A stretch of 64,000 bases of DNA, taken from positions 219,138,255-219,202,254 of the forward strand of contig CM022303.1 of the NCBI GenBank assembly GCA_011799875.1. Reading direction: 5' to 3'. The DNA comes from Thinopyrum elongatum. Taxonomy: Eukaryota > Streptophyta > Magnoliopsida > Poales > Poaceae. Position 1 is the stretch's first letter; each line of letters begins with the position of its first letter. Made by a program: the position numbers and the translations under genes. Shown in pieces: positions 1 through 10,419 of the stretch. The notes beneath the pieces are model-generated. The model saw only the letters and a list, made by a program, of their open reading frames with translations, did not search any database and was not told where the DNA came from.

Positions 1-849
1 ACTGCGGTGCAGGCTGCCGGGGGCCAAGATGACAAGATACTTGCCAACTACTTCCCGTTGGTGCTCAAACCCAACGTCAGGTCGTGGTTGATGCATCTGC
101 CAGAGAATTCTATTTCTTCTTGGTCAGATTTGTGCCATCAGTTTGTTGGCGCCTTTGTTGGAGGCCACCAAGCTCCTGGCCAAGAGAGTGATTTGCATAT
201 CATCCCTCAGAAGGAGGGCGAATCCCTGCGCAAGTTTATCCAGAGATTCAGCCAGGTGCAGTACAATATTCCTGACGGTCACCCTGCCGTTGTTGTTAGC
301 GCGTTTCATCAGAACGTGCGTAACCGCAAAATGCGAGAAGAGCTGGCAATGAACAAAGTCAGGAGTATTGCCGAGCTTTATGCCTTGGCCGACAAATGCG
401 CTCGAGCTGAAGAGGGGAGGAAACTCCCTGGCGAGGCTGTTGGCACGGGGGGCGAATCGGAAGATGAAGACGCTGCGACCCCGTCAAGGAAAGGCCGGCG
501 GCGGAACAAGAAACGCAGAGGCAAGGCCGTGCTTGCTGTCGAGGAATCCGGCAACCCCGGTGCCGCCAAGAAGGCCAAGGTTGATGACCCTGGCAAGGAA
601 CTTGCCGGGTGCTCCTCATGCCAGGCCTTGGCGGCTGCCGACAAGTCGGAAAGCTCTGGCAAGCAGTATTGCAAGATCCACCGCACCAAGGGCCACGAAC
701 TCCAAAACTGCCGGCAAGTTGAACAGCTTGCCGAGAAACAGAGAGCTGAGTATGAAAGGCGAGATAAGGAGAAGGCCCATGACGGTGCTGATGGATCCGG
801 CAAGAAGCATGGTGGCCGAGGGGGTCGCCGCGGTAAGGCCAAGCAATAG
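1..849 (+). pseudogene. gag: E1 gag (5' partial), capsid plus basic C-terminus
   Basis: The frame is open from base 1, so the start codon lies upstream. The first 140 residues match the retrotransposon Gag fold: SWSDLCHQF, then a block rich in RKFIQRF, then RSIAELYALADKCA. A very basic stretch follows (KGRRRNKKRRGK). Next comes a Cys/His cluster (CSSC, then YCKIHRTKGHELQNC), which resembles but does not fit the usual CCHC knuckle, and a Gly/Lys-rich tail. Gag would coat the RNA in the cytoplasmic particle. The frame ends at TAG 847-849, but the same frame continues directly into the protease, so this TAG is probably a mutation inside a single gag-pol frame. Confidence 0.85.
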
Positions 850-1647
850 AGGGAGAGGCCCGTTCGAGGCCGAGACAAAGAAGAAGATGATGACGAAGAA
901 GACGATGAGTCCAGTGAGCAAGAATTCCATAAAGCTACAGAAGCCATGTGTATCGATGGGGGCGCCTCGCTGCATTCTTCCCACCGTCGACTCAAACAGT
1001 GGGTGCGGGAAGTCAATGCAGCGGAGCCATCACCTGATGCATGTAGGCCCCTGAAGTGGTCCAACACGCCTATCATTTTCGACGCCGAGGATCACCCTGA
1101 TCGCACAACCGCAGTCGGGTGCTTGCCATTGTTGGTCTCACCAACAATCCGCAACCTCAAGGTGATGAAAATGCCAGTTGACGGTGGGGCCGGGCTCAAC
1201 CTAATCTCACCGAATGTGCTCAAGAGGCTCCAAATTCCTGATGAAGATCTCGAAGAAACGGGCACGTTTCAAGGGGTCAACCCAGGAAGAACCCAGCCAA
1301 AGGGCAAGATTACGCTACCGGTGACATTTGGTAGCGAGCTCAACTACAGGACCGAGAAGGTAGTGTTTGATGTCGCCAAGATCCCTATGTCATACAATGG
1401 GATCCTTGGTCGGCCCGCGCTGGCTAAGTTCATGGCGGCATCACACTACGCGTATAATGTTTTGAAGATGCCCGGGCCGTTGAGCGTCATTACTATCCAT
1501 TCCGATAAGAAAGATGCGCTCATCTGTGCCGACCAACTCTACCGGGAAGCAGTTGCAGCACCTACCATCAAGGCATCTGCTCCTGCCGCTGGAACTCCCG
1601 GGGGGGAAGGAGAAGACTGGCGAGAATCTTGGCGCGAACTCCGGTAA
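850..1647 (+). pseudogene. E1 aspartic protease region
   Basis: This follows gag in the same frame after the TAG at 847; the first Met is at 946. The catalytic motif reads VDGGAGLNLI (about residues 80-90 from that Met), the DGG variant usual in Tat proteins rather than DTG/DSG, followed by ILGRPAL near residue 150, the ILG motif of the retropepsin fold. An acidic linker (about 880-930) joins gag to the protease. The frame runs into a stop at 1645 because the downstream RT region is in the +2 frame. The shift lies between about 1590 and 1640, which includes a run of seven G at 1600-1606. Confidence 0.8.
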
Positions 1648-2884
1648 GCGCGCCTCCTCGGAGTGCTGCGCTTCTGTCGAGGATGCACCAGAGAGTTCCA
1701 CCGGCAAGAACAAGAAATCCAAGGCTGCTCCACTAGAGACCAAGAAGGTGCCCGTCAGGGAGGATGGAACGGGAGGAACTTTCACCATAAGTTCCACCCT
1801 AGATGACAAACAGGAAAGCGCGCTCATTGCCTTCCTGCGGGCGAATGTCGACGTGTTTGCATGGCAACCGTCTGACATCCCCGGTGTTCCCAGGGAGGTA
1901 ATTGAGCACCACCTTGCTGTCTGTCCTCACGCGCGGCCCGTCAAGCAGAGGGTCAGGAAGCAAGCCTTGGAGCGGCAAGAATTCATTGCCGACGAAATCA
2001 GAAAGCTGGAGGTGGCAGGATTGGTCAGAGGAGTGCTTCACCCAACCTGGTTGGCCAATCCGGTTGTGGTGCGCAAGGCAAATGGGAAATGGAGACTGTG
2101 TATCGATTATACAGATATCAATAAAGCCTGTCCAAAAGATCCCTTCCCCTTGCCGCGCATCGACCAGATTGTGGATTCCACCACTGGTTGTGATCTCCTG
2201 TCCTTCCTTGATGCCTACTCAGGGTATCATCAGATCTTCATGGCGAAAGAAGATGAAGAAAAGACCGCATTTATCACTCCATGTGGTACGTATTGTTTTA
2301 TACGAATGCCTTTCGGGTTGAAAAGTGCTGGTTCTACATTTGCGAGAGCGGTCCAAATTGGTTTTGAGCCTCAACTCCATAGAAATATGGAGGCATACAT
2401 GGATGACATAGTGGTCAAAACCAAGGACAAAGCGACGCTCGTACAAGATTTAGAAGAAACATTTGCAAATCTGCGCAAGATCAACCTAAAGCTCAATCCT
2501 GAGAAGTGCGTGTTCGGTGTTCCTTACGGCAAGCTCCTCGGATTCTTTGTATTTTGTCGGGGAATCGAAGCGAACCCCGACAAGATCAAAGCTATTGAGC
2601 AGATTGAAGCGCCAAGACGTGTCAAGGATGTCCGTCGTCTTGCCGGCTGTGTTGCTGCTCTAAGCAGGTTTATTTCCAAATCTGCTGAGCGCGCCCTGCC
2701 CTTTTTCAAAATTTTGAAGAAGGCAGGTCGGATGAAATGGACTCCGGAGGCGGAGGCTGCGCTGCAAGATTTGAAGAAATACATTTCTTCTCCGCCGACG
2801 CTAGTCGCGCCTAAACCACAAGAACCGTTGCTGCTATATTTGGCAGCAACAAATCAAGTGGTTAGTGCTGCGTTAGTGGCGTAG
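1608..2884 (+). pseudogene. E1 reverse transcriptase and first (degenerate) RNase H
   Basis: RT fingers and palm are clear: WRLCIDYTDINKACPKD, then LLSFLDAYSGYHQI, then MPFGLKSAGSTFAR, and the catalytic box AYMDDIVVK near 2392-2420. The thumb/connection follows (LNPEKCVFGV, LLGFFVF). The end (PLLLYLAATNQVVSAALVA) is the start of the classical RNase H, which in Tat elements is a degenerate copy. TAG at 2882-2884 stops the frame, but homologous sequence continues in the same frame to 3931. The enzyme would copy the genomic RNA into cDNA. The active-site residues are present in this copy; the breaks lie outside the RT domain. Confidence 0.9.
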
Positions 2885-3931
2885 AGAGAAGCTGATGAGG
2901 GAGCAACACCAGTGGCAGGACCGTCAGGTGACGTGGCAGGATCTTCCCCGGCAAGGGTTGACCCCGGCAAGACAAGATCTGTGCAGTCAGAAGAATCATT
3001 GCAGAAGAAAAAGGTGGTGCAGCGCCCAGTTTATTTTGTTAGCTCTCTTTTACAAGGAGCTAGGTCAAGATATTCTGGCATGCAGAAGTTGCTTTTTGGC
3101 CTCCTTATGGCCTCGAGAAAGCTGCGCCATTATTTTCAAGCACATGAAATCATCGTCGTCACTCGCTTTCCGTTGCAACGGATTTTGCGAAATCCAGAAG
3201 CAACCGGCAGGATTGTGGAGTGGGCGTTGGAGTTGTCGAGCTTTGGTCTCAAGTTTGAAAGCACTTCAACAATTCAGAGCAGGGCCTTGGCAGAGTTCGT
3301 TGTGGAATGGACCCCAACGCCAGACGAGGAGGTTCAAGAAACAATTCTCCCCGGCAAGGAAATTGACCAGCAATGGGTTATGTACTTTGACGGGGCTTTT
3401 TCGCTGCAAGGCGCCGGTGCTGGCGTGCTGCTTGTCGCACCCACCGGAGAGCACCTCAAGTACATAGTCCAAATGCATTTTCCTTGGGAGAGTTCGACGA
3501 ACAACACTGTGGAGTACGAGGGCTTGCTTGCCGGTCTCAGGATCGTGGCAGACCTTGGTATCAAGAAGCTCGTCATCAGAGGCGATTCGCAGCTTGTCGT
3601 TAGGCAAGTTAATAAGAGTTATCAGAGTCCATTGATGCAAGCCTACGTGGATGAAGTGAGAAAAATGGAAGAGCACTTTGACAGTCTGCAGATGGAGCAC
3701 GTACCTCGTGCCGAGAACAGTATTGCTGACGACCTGTCAAAGCGCGCCGCCCTCAAGTTACCTGTGGAACCAGGAACTTTTGTGCTCCATTTGACTCAAC
3801 CATCCGTAGCGCCATCAATGCGACAAGAAAAGAGAAGAAAGTTGAACACTGGACAGTACTTTCTGACAGAGCTCCCCGGAGCCACCGGCAAGGAACTTGC
3901 CGGGATCAACGACAAACCTGCCGGGGAATGA
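2885..3931 (+). pseudogene. E1 connection and second (archaeal-type) RNase H
   Basis: It continues the RT frame after the stop at 2882. PVYFVSSLLQGARSRY and FPLQRILRNPEATGRIVEW belong to the tether typical of plant Gypsy pol. A complete second RNase H follows, with four acidic residues in YFDGAF (about 3389), NNTVEYEGLLAGL (about 3502), IRGDSQLVVRQVN (about 3577) and ENSIADDLSKRA (about 3714). Tat elements are known to carry such an extra archaeal-like RNase H between RT and integrase. A low-complexity linker with GKELAG peptides precedes TGA 3929-3931. That TGA is in frame with the integrase region and may come from CGA. Confidence 0.85.
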
Positions 3932-5266
3932 CAGGCTCCGGCGGAACCTCACGCTTTCGCTGTCGAGACAAATATTCCCCCGGCGGAGGAGATGCCTTTA
4001 GTCCTAGCTGTCGAACCCCAGGCTTCAGCATGGGCACAGCACATTGTCCATTTCCTTCAAACAGGAGAACTCCCGGAGGAACAGGAAGAAGCGAAAAGAG
4101 TAGCCCGTCGGTCTGTTATGTACAAGTTCGTCGATGACGTCCTGTACAGAAAGAGACCGAACGGTGTGAAATTGAAGTGCATTCCTCGGGAGGATGGACT
4201 AGAGCTGTTGGCAGAGATACACGGAGGCATATGTGGCTCTCACATAGGATCAAGAGGACTTGTCGGGAAAGCATTCCAGCAAGGTTTCTTTTGGCCCACC
4301 GCTCTCCAGGATGCAACTGCACTAGTAACTAAATGTGAAGCATGCCAGTTTCATTCGAAGAAATCGCATCAACCAACTCAAGCTCTTCAGACGATTCCTC
4401 TCTCCTGGCCATTCTCGGTCTGGGGGCTCGATATACTGGGCCCTTTCCCCCGTGCTACCGGGGGCTTTGAGTACTTGTACGTTGCTATCGACAAGTTCAC
4501 AAAGTGGCCGGAGGTGGAAGCAGTGAGGAAGGTGACAGCACAATCAGCCGTCAAGTTCTTTAAAGGGATAGTTTGCCGTTTCGGTGTGCCCAACAGGATC
4601 ATCACCGACAACAGCACGCAATTCACAAGTCGCACCTTCATGCAGTATGTCCAAGACCTTGGCGGCAAAATTTGTTTTGCCTCTATTGCTCACCCGAGAA
4701 GCAACGGCCAAGCGGAGAGGGCCAATGCTGAAGTGCTATGCGGTCTCAGGACCAGAACCTTTGACAGGCTGAAAAAGTGCGGAAGACGCTGGATTGATGA
4801 GTTGCCGGCGGTTCTTTGGTCAATCAGAACGATGCCAAATCGAGCCACCAGCCAGACACTCTTCGCTCTGGTCTATGGAGCGAAAGCAATTCTCCCCACG
4901 GAACTCACGTACGGATCACCTCGAGTGCTCGCTTATGATGAGCTTGAGCAAGAGCAACTGTGGCAAGATGACACTGTGCTCCTTAAGGAGAATCTTCTTC
5001 AGGCTGCTGTGCGAGCTGCACGCTACCAGCAAGCTTTGCGCCGCTACCATAGCCGCAAAGTTCATGCCCAAAACCTTGAGGAAGGCGACCTTGTTCTTCG
5101 GCGGATTCAGTCCGCCAAGAATTCAAACAAGTTGACGCCGAAGTGGGAAGGCCCTTATCGGGTAGTACGAGTCACCAGGCCCGGCGCTGTCCGCCTGGAG
5201 ACCGAAGATGGCGTTCCAGTGAGCAATTCCTGGAATATCGAACATCTTCGCAAGTTCTACCCATAA
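3932..5266 (+). pseudogene. E1 integrase
   Basis: Same frame as the RNase H piece; first Met at 3992. The zinc-binding HHCC motif is present (EIHGGICGSHIG, then TKCEACQFH). The catalytic DDE triad is WGLDILGPFP (about 4429), ITDNSTQFTS (about 4600) and GQAERANAE (about 4702). A GPY-type C-terminal module follows (KWEGPYRVVRV, about 5140), then the natural end KFYP with TAA at 5264. The domain inserts the cDNA into the chromosome. All catalytic residues are present; only the upstream stops break the polyprotein. Confidence 0.9.
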
Positions 5267-6063
5267 GGCGTAGTTGCCGGGGGCTCCCGGCAACCACCCT
5301 TTTGTACAAGTCTTGCCGGCAAGGCATATAATCCTTTGTACATAGCCAGGCGCAGACCCTGAGCACAGATGAATAAATTTAAGTGTTGTGCATTTTCCTT
5401 ATTGATTTCCATGTTCATATTTCTATATGCATGTTTGTCTAAGATGTTGTATGACACTTGCTCCCGGTAAGTTCTAACGAACCGCCAAGGTTCCATATCT
5501 TTATCTTCTCTTCTTTCTTTTTCTCAAAAGACAGAAGGGTTCCTCGCGTGCACGTTGCCGGGGGGGGGGAGGATATGGGTACTAGTTGGCGACGTTCAGA
5601 ATTGGCGCTCGCCGAAGGAAGGACAGCGACAGAAAGCTAAGTTCTAAAACTCAGGGCAAGTTTCCTTTATTGCAAAGTTATTTTCCTTGGACGATTTCGA
5701 CTTTTGTATGGAAAACCTGCACGCGAAGGAACCCTTGCTGTAATTGGTTGCGCCCTTATTTTGTTTCGAGTCCGCTCAACGATTTAAGTGGCTGCACTGA
5801 GAACGCCAAGGAGTCTTGCCGGCCGCTGCGCCTCCAGCAGGCTGCTGAAGTCCTGCACCCAGCGCTCGCGGCAGGTTGTGCGCCGGCAAGTTTTTCAGTA
5901 AGCGTAGGACGAACTCCATACATAAAGGAATCAGACGAGGGAGATAGCATGCATGTACCCAAACATAAGCAAGTTATATTACATTAATAAGTTGCCGCAT
6001 TTCTAACTTAAGACTTAATTGTCTTTTGACATGGAATGACGACGGCAAGAAGAGGTGGAGCAG
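5267..6063 (+). other. E1 spacer between pol and antisense gene
   Basis: No convincing coding frame. It contains CTTGCCGGCAAG-type words near 5310 and a run of nine G near 5562. It probably holds the 3' untranslated parts of the sense pol transcript and of the convergent antisense transcript. Confidence 0.5.
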
Positions 6064-6240
6064 TTAATCTCTGCACTGGCCTTTGATCCTTTTGATGGAA
6101 TCCACCTTCTCAAGAATAGGCGCGACAAGCTCTTCAAGCGCCTCGAGATTTGCGTCCTTTGGCAGGTGGCCAAGCACGTTGGAGAGGTCGATGCCGGGAT
6201 TGTTATGCACCACCTTGATAAGTACCTTGCGGAGGACGGC

Positions 6241-7767
6241 CTAGCAAAGCCGGCGGGTCTCGTTGGCCAATTGGGTCGTCCGGCTAGACTGAAGTAGCTT
6301 CAGAGCATCAATGATGCTTTCGAAGAACATCGTCAACCTGGCACTCGAAGATATCCTTTCCTCAGAAGAATATCTGAAGTTTGACAGGCCCATGGTTGAC
6401 AGTTCTGCCGTGAGCTTCTCCGCAGTGTCGATGAGGCGTCCAGTCCAGATTTTCACCCCCTTTTCGTAAACAACTTGGGTGGCGGCAACGCTCTTGAGCA
6501 GGTTCCTCTCTTCCTGGAGATCTTTGAGCAGGGCCTTCTCGCGGGCCCTGCCGGCCTCGAGAGATTTCTCCAACGTGGTCAGCTTCAATTCCAGAACAGC
6601 AATAGCATCATTTGCTGAGGAGAGTTGCTTGGTCTTGTTAGACATGGCAACTTGCATCTCCGCCAGGGTGTGGAGGGTTTTTTCCCTATCACCTTTGAGC
6701 GTCGAGAGCTCCTTGTCGTGTTCTTCGAGATCCACTTCCAGTTTCTTTACTTTGTCGCTCAGCTCATTCTTGGCGGCCTCCGCAGCCTCGGCAGCATCGA
6801 TGGCCTCCTTGAGCTTGCCAGCGTGATCTACAGTTAGAGCTTCGAGCGCCTCTTTGTGCTTCTGCTCCAGCTCCTGGGTCTGCCGCGCGACAAGCTTCTC
6901 GATATCTTCATCTTTGCTATGAAGCTTGGCGGCGAGCGCCTGTTCACGAGCGGCAAGGTCTTCCTCGTGAGCATCAAGTGCAATGCGACGCCCCATCAGG
7001 AGAGCATCTTCAGCAGCAATTCTTTGTGTGGCTTCCTCTTGCGCCTTCTCCATGTCAGATTGTTTCAGGAGGATTTCTGTCCACTGTTGGCTCACTTGTT
7101 CCTGGCCGGCAGTCAACTCTTGGAGGGCCTCGGCGTACCAGACTTGCATTTGTTCGACGCGCCTCTGAAAATCTACTTCGGCCGCCTCGACAACTGCCAT
7201 TCTGGAATCTGCTTTCTCTTTCCGGGCGCGGTGGAGAGCCTGGAGCTTGCGGAAATTTTCGCCCATGGCCTGAAGGAGTTGATCCTCTTCAGATTTGCCG
7301 CTGCTAGCGCTTGGATCATCAACAACCTCAAGCCCGGCAGCAGCGATGATTTCTTCATCAAAGACTTCCCCTTCGGCTGGTGCCCCAATGCTTGCCGTCC
7401 CCGGCAAGTTGACAAACAGGTTCTCGCCAACCTTGAGATATTTGCTGGATGAGGGGACCTCGGATGTTGACGGTTGATCCTCAGCAACCGCCTCACCAGT
7501 AGCAGGAGGCTCCGTGGCCGGCGTAGCGCCTGGTGCTCCTGCGACAGGAATGCCGTCAGTACGGTCACCATCCTCCTTGCCACCCTCTTCAGTAGGCTCT
7601 TTGGCGGGTTCCTCCTGTGCAGTCTTGGCGGCCTCGTCGGCAAAAACACCGCCGGCCTCGACAGTGGCATCTTTGGCGGCCTCGCTGGTGGCGATCCTGT
7701 CTGCTTCGGCAGCGGCATCCCTGGCGGTCTCCTCGATGACAACGTCGACGTCCATGTGTTCCATCAT
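6241..7767 (-). CDS. Exon 4 of the E1 antisense gene: Ala/Glu-rich coiled-coil region
   Basis: The open frame begins MMEHMDVDVV. About 150 residues of low-complexity Ala/Glu/Thr/Pro come first, then about 300 residues of heptad-rich helix (for example LEQKHKEALEALTVDHAGKL and KKLEVDLEEHDKELSTLK), ending in a non-coiled segment (KIWTGRLIDTAEKLTAELS). No catalytic motif is seen. It resembles the C-terminal halves of grass 'gypsy type transposon' proteins. The real start is probably not this Met but the spliced exon 1 Met. The TAG at 6241 is premature by comparison with the continuing frame. Confidence 0.7.
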   Translation of the reverse strand: MMEHMDVDVVIEETARDAAAEADRIATSEAAKDATVEAGGVFADEAAKTAQEEPAKEPTEEGGKEDGDRTDGIPVAGAPGATPATEPPATGEAVAEDQPSTSEVPSSSKYLKVGENLFVNLPGTASIGAPAEGEVFDEEIIAAAGLEVVDDPSASSGKSEEDQLLQAMGENFRKLQALHRARKEKADSRMAVVEAAEVDFQRRVEQMQVWYAEALQELTAGQEQVSQQWTEILLKQSDMEKAQEEATQRIAAEDALLMGRRIALDAHEEDLAAREQALAAKLHSKDEDIEKLVARQTQELEQKHKEALEALTVDHAGKLKEAIDAAEAAEAAKNELSDKVKKLEVDLEEHDKELSTLKGDREKTLHTLAEMQVAMSNKTKQLSSANDAIAVLELKLTTLEKSLEAGRAREKALLKDLQEERNLLKSVAATQVVYEKGVKIWTGRLIDTAEKLTAELSTMGLSNFRYSSEERISSSARLTMFFESIIDALKLLQSSRTTQLANETRRLC

Positions 7768-8368
7768 AGGGAATTCTAAAGGACGAAGGAGGGAAACCGA
7801 ATGAGATCAAGATTGAAGCTCAAGAAGACAAAAGAAAGAGAGATAAAGGAAAGAATAGCAAGCGCTCTGAGGCAATCAGTTACCTGCGTCGAGCTGTTGA
7901 GAGGTGGCCTCGCCCCTCCCGGCAACCTCGGTTGCCGGTGCCCATGCTTGCCGGCTCCTCCTCAGTCAAGATAGGCTCGTCGGTAGGATCTCTTGCCGGG
8001 GACGCGCTTGTGGGCGGCGTGGTCGATAAAGGTGGCACGACGGAGGCGTCTTCCAATAATTCTCCATGTTGCCGTTCTTCTCCTGCAAGCCCAGAGATAT
8101 CAGCGGCAAGAATAGAAACCTCAGCGCCCGCCAGCGGAAAAAGAGGAGTGAACATACGCTGGGGGCTGCATTGAGAGCTGAGCTCCGGGCTGACGACGAC
8201 AATTTCTGGCACGCTCGTGGAGCCTGCCGGGGGCTCGTCGCCCGTGGAAGTCTTTGTCCTCTTCGCCATCCTCTCCATCAAGGTTTCTGCATCACTGCAG
8301 GGACAATTCAAGAAAGTCAATAAGATTGATCCAGGATTGGAAGATAAAGGCTGTGGCAAGGTACTCAC

Positions 8369-10019
8369 TCTTCCTCTTCTCGCTCCGGACTAAAGCCGGA
8401 GATGTCGAAATCGACCTCCGTTGCAGTGTCTGTATGGGGAGGCAGAGGAGGGGTCCTAGGTCGCTTGGCTATAGCAGGCGCCGGGAGTTGGCATGTTTCT
8501 GTCACCTCAGCTTCCGATGCGGTAGTGCGAGACACCTCTGCCGCCTCAGCAGTTGCCGCTGATGTGGGTTTCGCACGCCGCGCAGGTTGCTGTCGAACCC
8601 CTTGCCGCGGCGCAGTCTTGCCGGCCGCTTTCTTGCCGGGAGCCTCGCTGCTCGAGGAAGGTTGACTTGCCGGGATGCCAGATGCAACCTTTCGAAGAAC
8701 ACACTTTGTCTTCTTCGGGGCTGGGAGCTCTTCTTGCGGTTCTTCTTCAGCCGTGTCTTCGTCGGACGAGCTCTCAGTGGCTGTGCTGCTCTGTTCCCCG
8801 GCAGCTTTGTCCTTCCCGGCAGGTTTTCCTTCCACCACTACCTCTGCATCACTGGTTTCCCATTCTGTGAAGCCGGCGCTGCCAGCCTCCGCGACAAGAT
8901 TTGCCTCCTCCGCCCTAGTGGCGATGTATGCCACTTCTTCGTCGGTGGTGGCTCGGATGAGGTCTGCTTCTTCTCGGACGGCTCTCTCCGTCAAGTTATC
9001 AAAGAACTTTTGTGCTTCCTCCTCGGTTGGCTCGGCCCAAGTCGCGTCAAGACCGTGGGCGTTGAACGTTGGCATGAAGGCGATGATTGACCCCAGGGCA
9101 GAGTTGTTGCACAAAGGGACAATCCTTGCCGGCAACCGATGCTTGTTGTTGCGCTGGAACAGCTTTTGACGGAGAGTGCCAAGTTGCATAGCAGTCAAAT
9201 TGTTGTTCAATCCGGGGCGCAGCCTCATGATGTCCGCTGCGTTCCGGTACTCCCAAGCTGGTCTTCCCCTGCTCTGTAGAGGGGCAATGCGGCGACGGAG
9301 GAAATCGAAGCCGATCATCTCCATAGTAAGCCCGGCGGCTTTCAGGCGAAGGATCCAGGTGGTGGTGATTGTGAGCCTCTTGTCCTCCGCAGCAAGGTCG
9401 CTCCAATCGCTGCCATGGACCGCCTTCTGCCGTCGAGGCGAACAGAACGGATGGGGACCTGCTTCCTTGATCCAGCACCACTCAGATCGCCATTCGTCCC
9501 ACTTCTCCCGGTAAACTCCCTCTGGGTATATCTCTTATTCCAAGCCCGTGGAATCCAGGCGATAGAACCAGAAAGGGCCTCCCCCTTTTGGATGCGAGGA
9601 ATAAAATAATGGCGGAAGAGGGCGGTATTGGGAACTACTCCGGCAAAATTTTCGCAAAGATGAGCGAAGACAGACATGCACATTACGGCGTTCGGCGTGA
9701 AGTCAAGAAGGTGGAAGCCATATGTGTACATAATGTCATTGAAGAAGTCAGAAAATGGAGGGCAGAGCCCGCAATAGAAATAAGCGACGAAAAAGGGGTA
9801 TCTGTCTGACCCACTCTTGGAGCAAGAACCTGGAATCACGCGAGTGGCGGGATGAGCCTGCGTCTCCCTCGCCCACATGCACTGGTACCGCCTCTTCAAA
9901 GCTTCTGCATCAAGCGACGGGGCGAAGACGACATACTTCTTCCGCATCTTCACCAGTTCGCTCTCTGGGACATCGGCTTTCATCTCCTTGCTCTTGCCTT
10001 TGCTGGTCCTGGGCGGCAT
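8369..10019 (-). CDS. Exon 1 of the E1 antisense gene: Transposase_28-like domain
   Basis: From the Met at 10019 the first 150 residues hold the conserved core (FAPSLDAEALKRRYQCMW, FFNDIMYTYGFHLLDF, MCMSVFAHLCENF, ALFRHYFIPRIQKG). At about 9545 the homologous reading moves to another frame (YPEGVYREKWDEW), which then continues through MEMIGFDFLRRRIAPLQ at 9324 and the Ser/Glu-rich region to the splice donor GTGAGT at 8368. One base has therefore been gained or lost near 9530-9550. The domain is named a transposase in Pfam only by association; no catalytic activity is established. Confidence 0.7.
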
Positions 10020-10171
10020 GGCAACTGCAAGGGCGGAAGCCGGGGATGAAGCGGGCGTGGAGGCGATGGGCAGAAGAGGGAAAGCTTTGCTCTGAGCTCG
10101 AGAGAAGGAAAGCAATGGCGACGGCCAGATTGAGAAAAAGAGGGGGGTAAATAGGCTGTGCCTCTGCGGTT

Positions 10172-10187
10172 TCTCCTTTTTATGGGG
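10172..10187 (-). promoter_or_regulatory. Candidate TATA box of the E1 antisense gene
   Basis: On the minus strand the sequence reads CCCCATAAAAAGGAG, about 160 bp upstream of the antisense ATG. It lies between the gene and the 3' LTR, so the antisense gene could have its own internal promoter. Position and consensus only; no transcript evidence. Confidence 0.4.
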
Positions 10188-10404
10188 AAGGAGCGGGGCC
10201 GCCTCTTTTACTCCCCAATGTGAATGCGCCTCTGCAGGCTCGTTGCAGTTGCAGCTTTTGATGCACGCTTCCCACGTCACGCATTCAGCGCGCGTAGTGG
10301 GGGGCACAGTAAACGGGATATTTACGAGCAGTTAATCCCCTGCCACGTGTGCCCGTGCACTGTTTGGGCCTAGCCCAACAATGCCTCGCACTCGTGTGTG
10401 GCCT

Positions 10405-10419
10405 AGGCCCGGGGGCTCC
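10405..10419 (+). other. E1 polypurine tract
   Basis: AGGCCCGGGGGCTCC lies directly before the LTR start TGTCGG. This G-rich tract is the expected plus-strand primer position. It is less purely purine than in many elements. Confidence 0.55.

Larger units (their letters stand above)
6064..10019 (-). pseudogene. E1 antisense gene: four exons, Transposase_28-like domain plus coiled coil
   Basis: A gene opposite to gag-pol, as known for Tat elements (extra antisense ORFs such as that of Grande). Start ATG at 10019-10017 (MPPRTSKGKSKEM). Exon 1 is 10019-8369, exon 2 8294-8158, exon 3 8082-7884, exon 4 7775-6064. The three introns (74, 75 and 108 nt) have GT-AG ends, and junctions 1 and 2 keep the frame. 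Exon 1 carries the grass 'putative gypsy type transposon' domain (Pfam PF04195: YPFFVAYFYCGLCPPFSDF). Exon 4 is a long coiled coil. Damage: a one-base shift near 9530-9550, a second near 7920-7960, and TAG 6243-6241 followed by 58 more plausible codons to TAA at 6064. Its molecular role is unknown. Confidence 0.75.

Noticed and set aside
2882..3931. Stop codons in E1 pol as readthrough sites
   Set aside because: They differ in kind and place, and a frameshift also exists in the same polyprotein; random decay is simpler.
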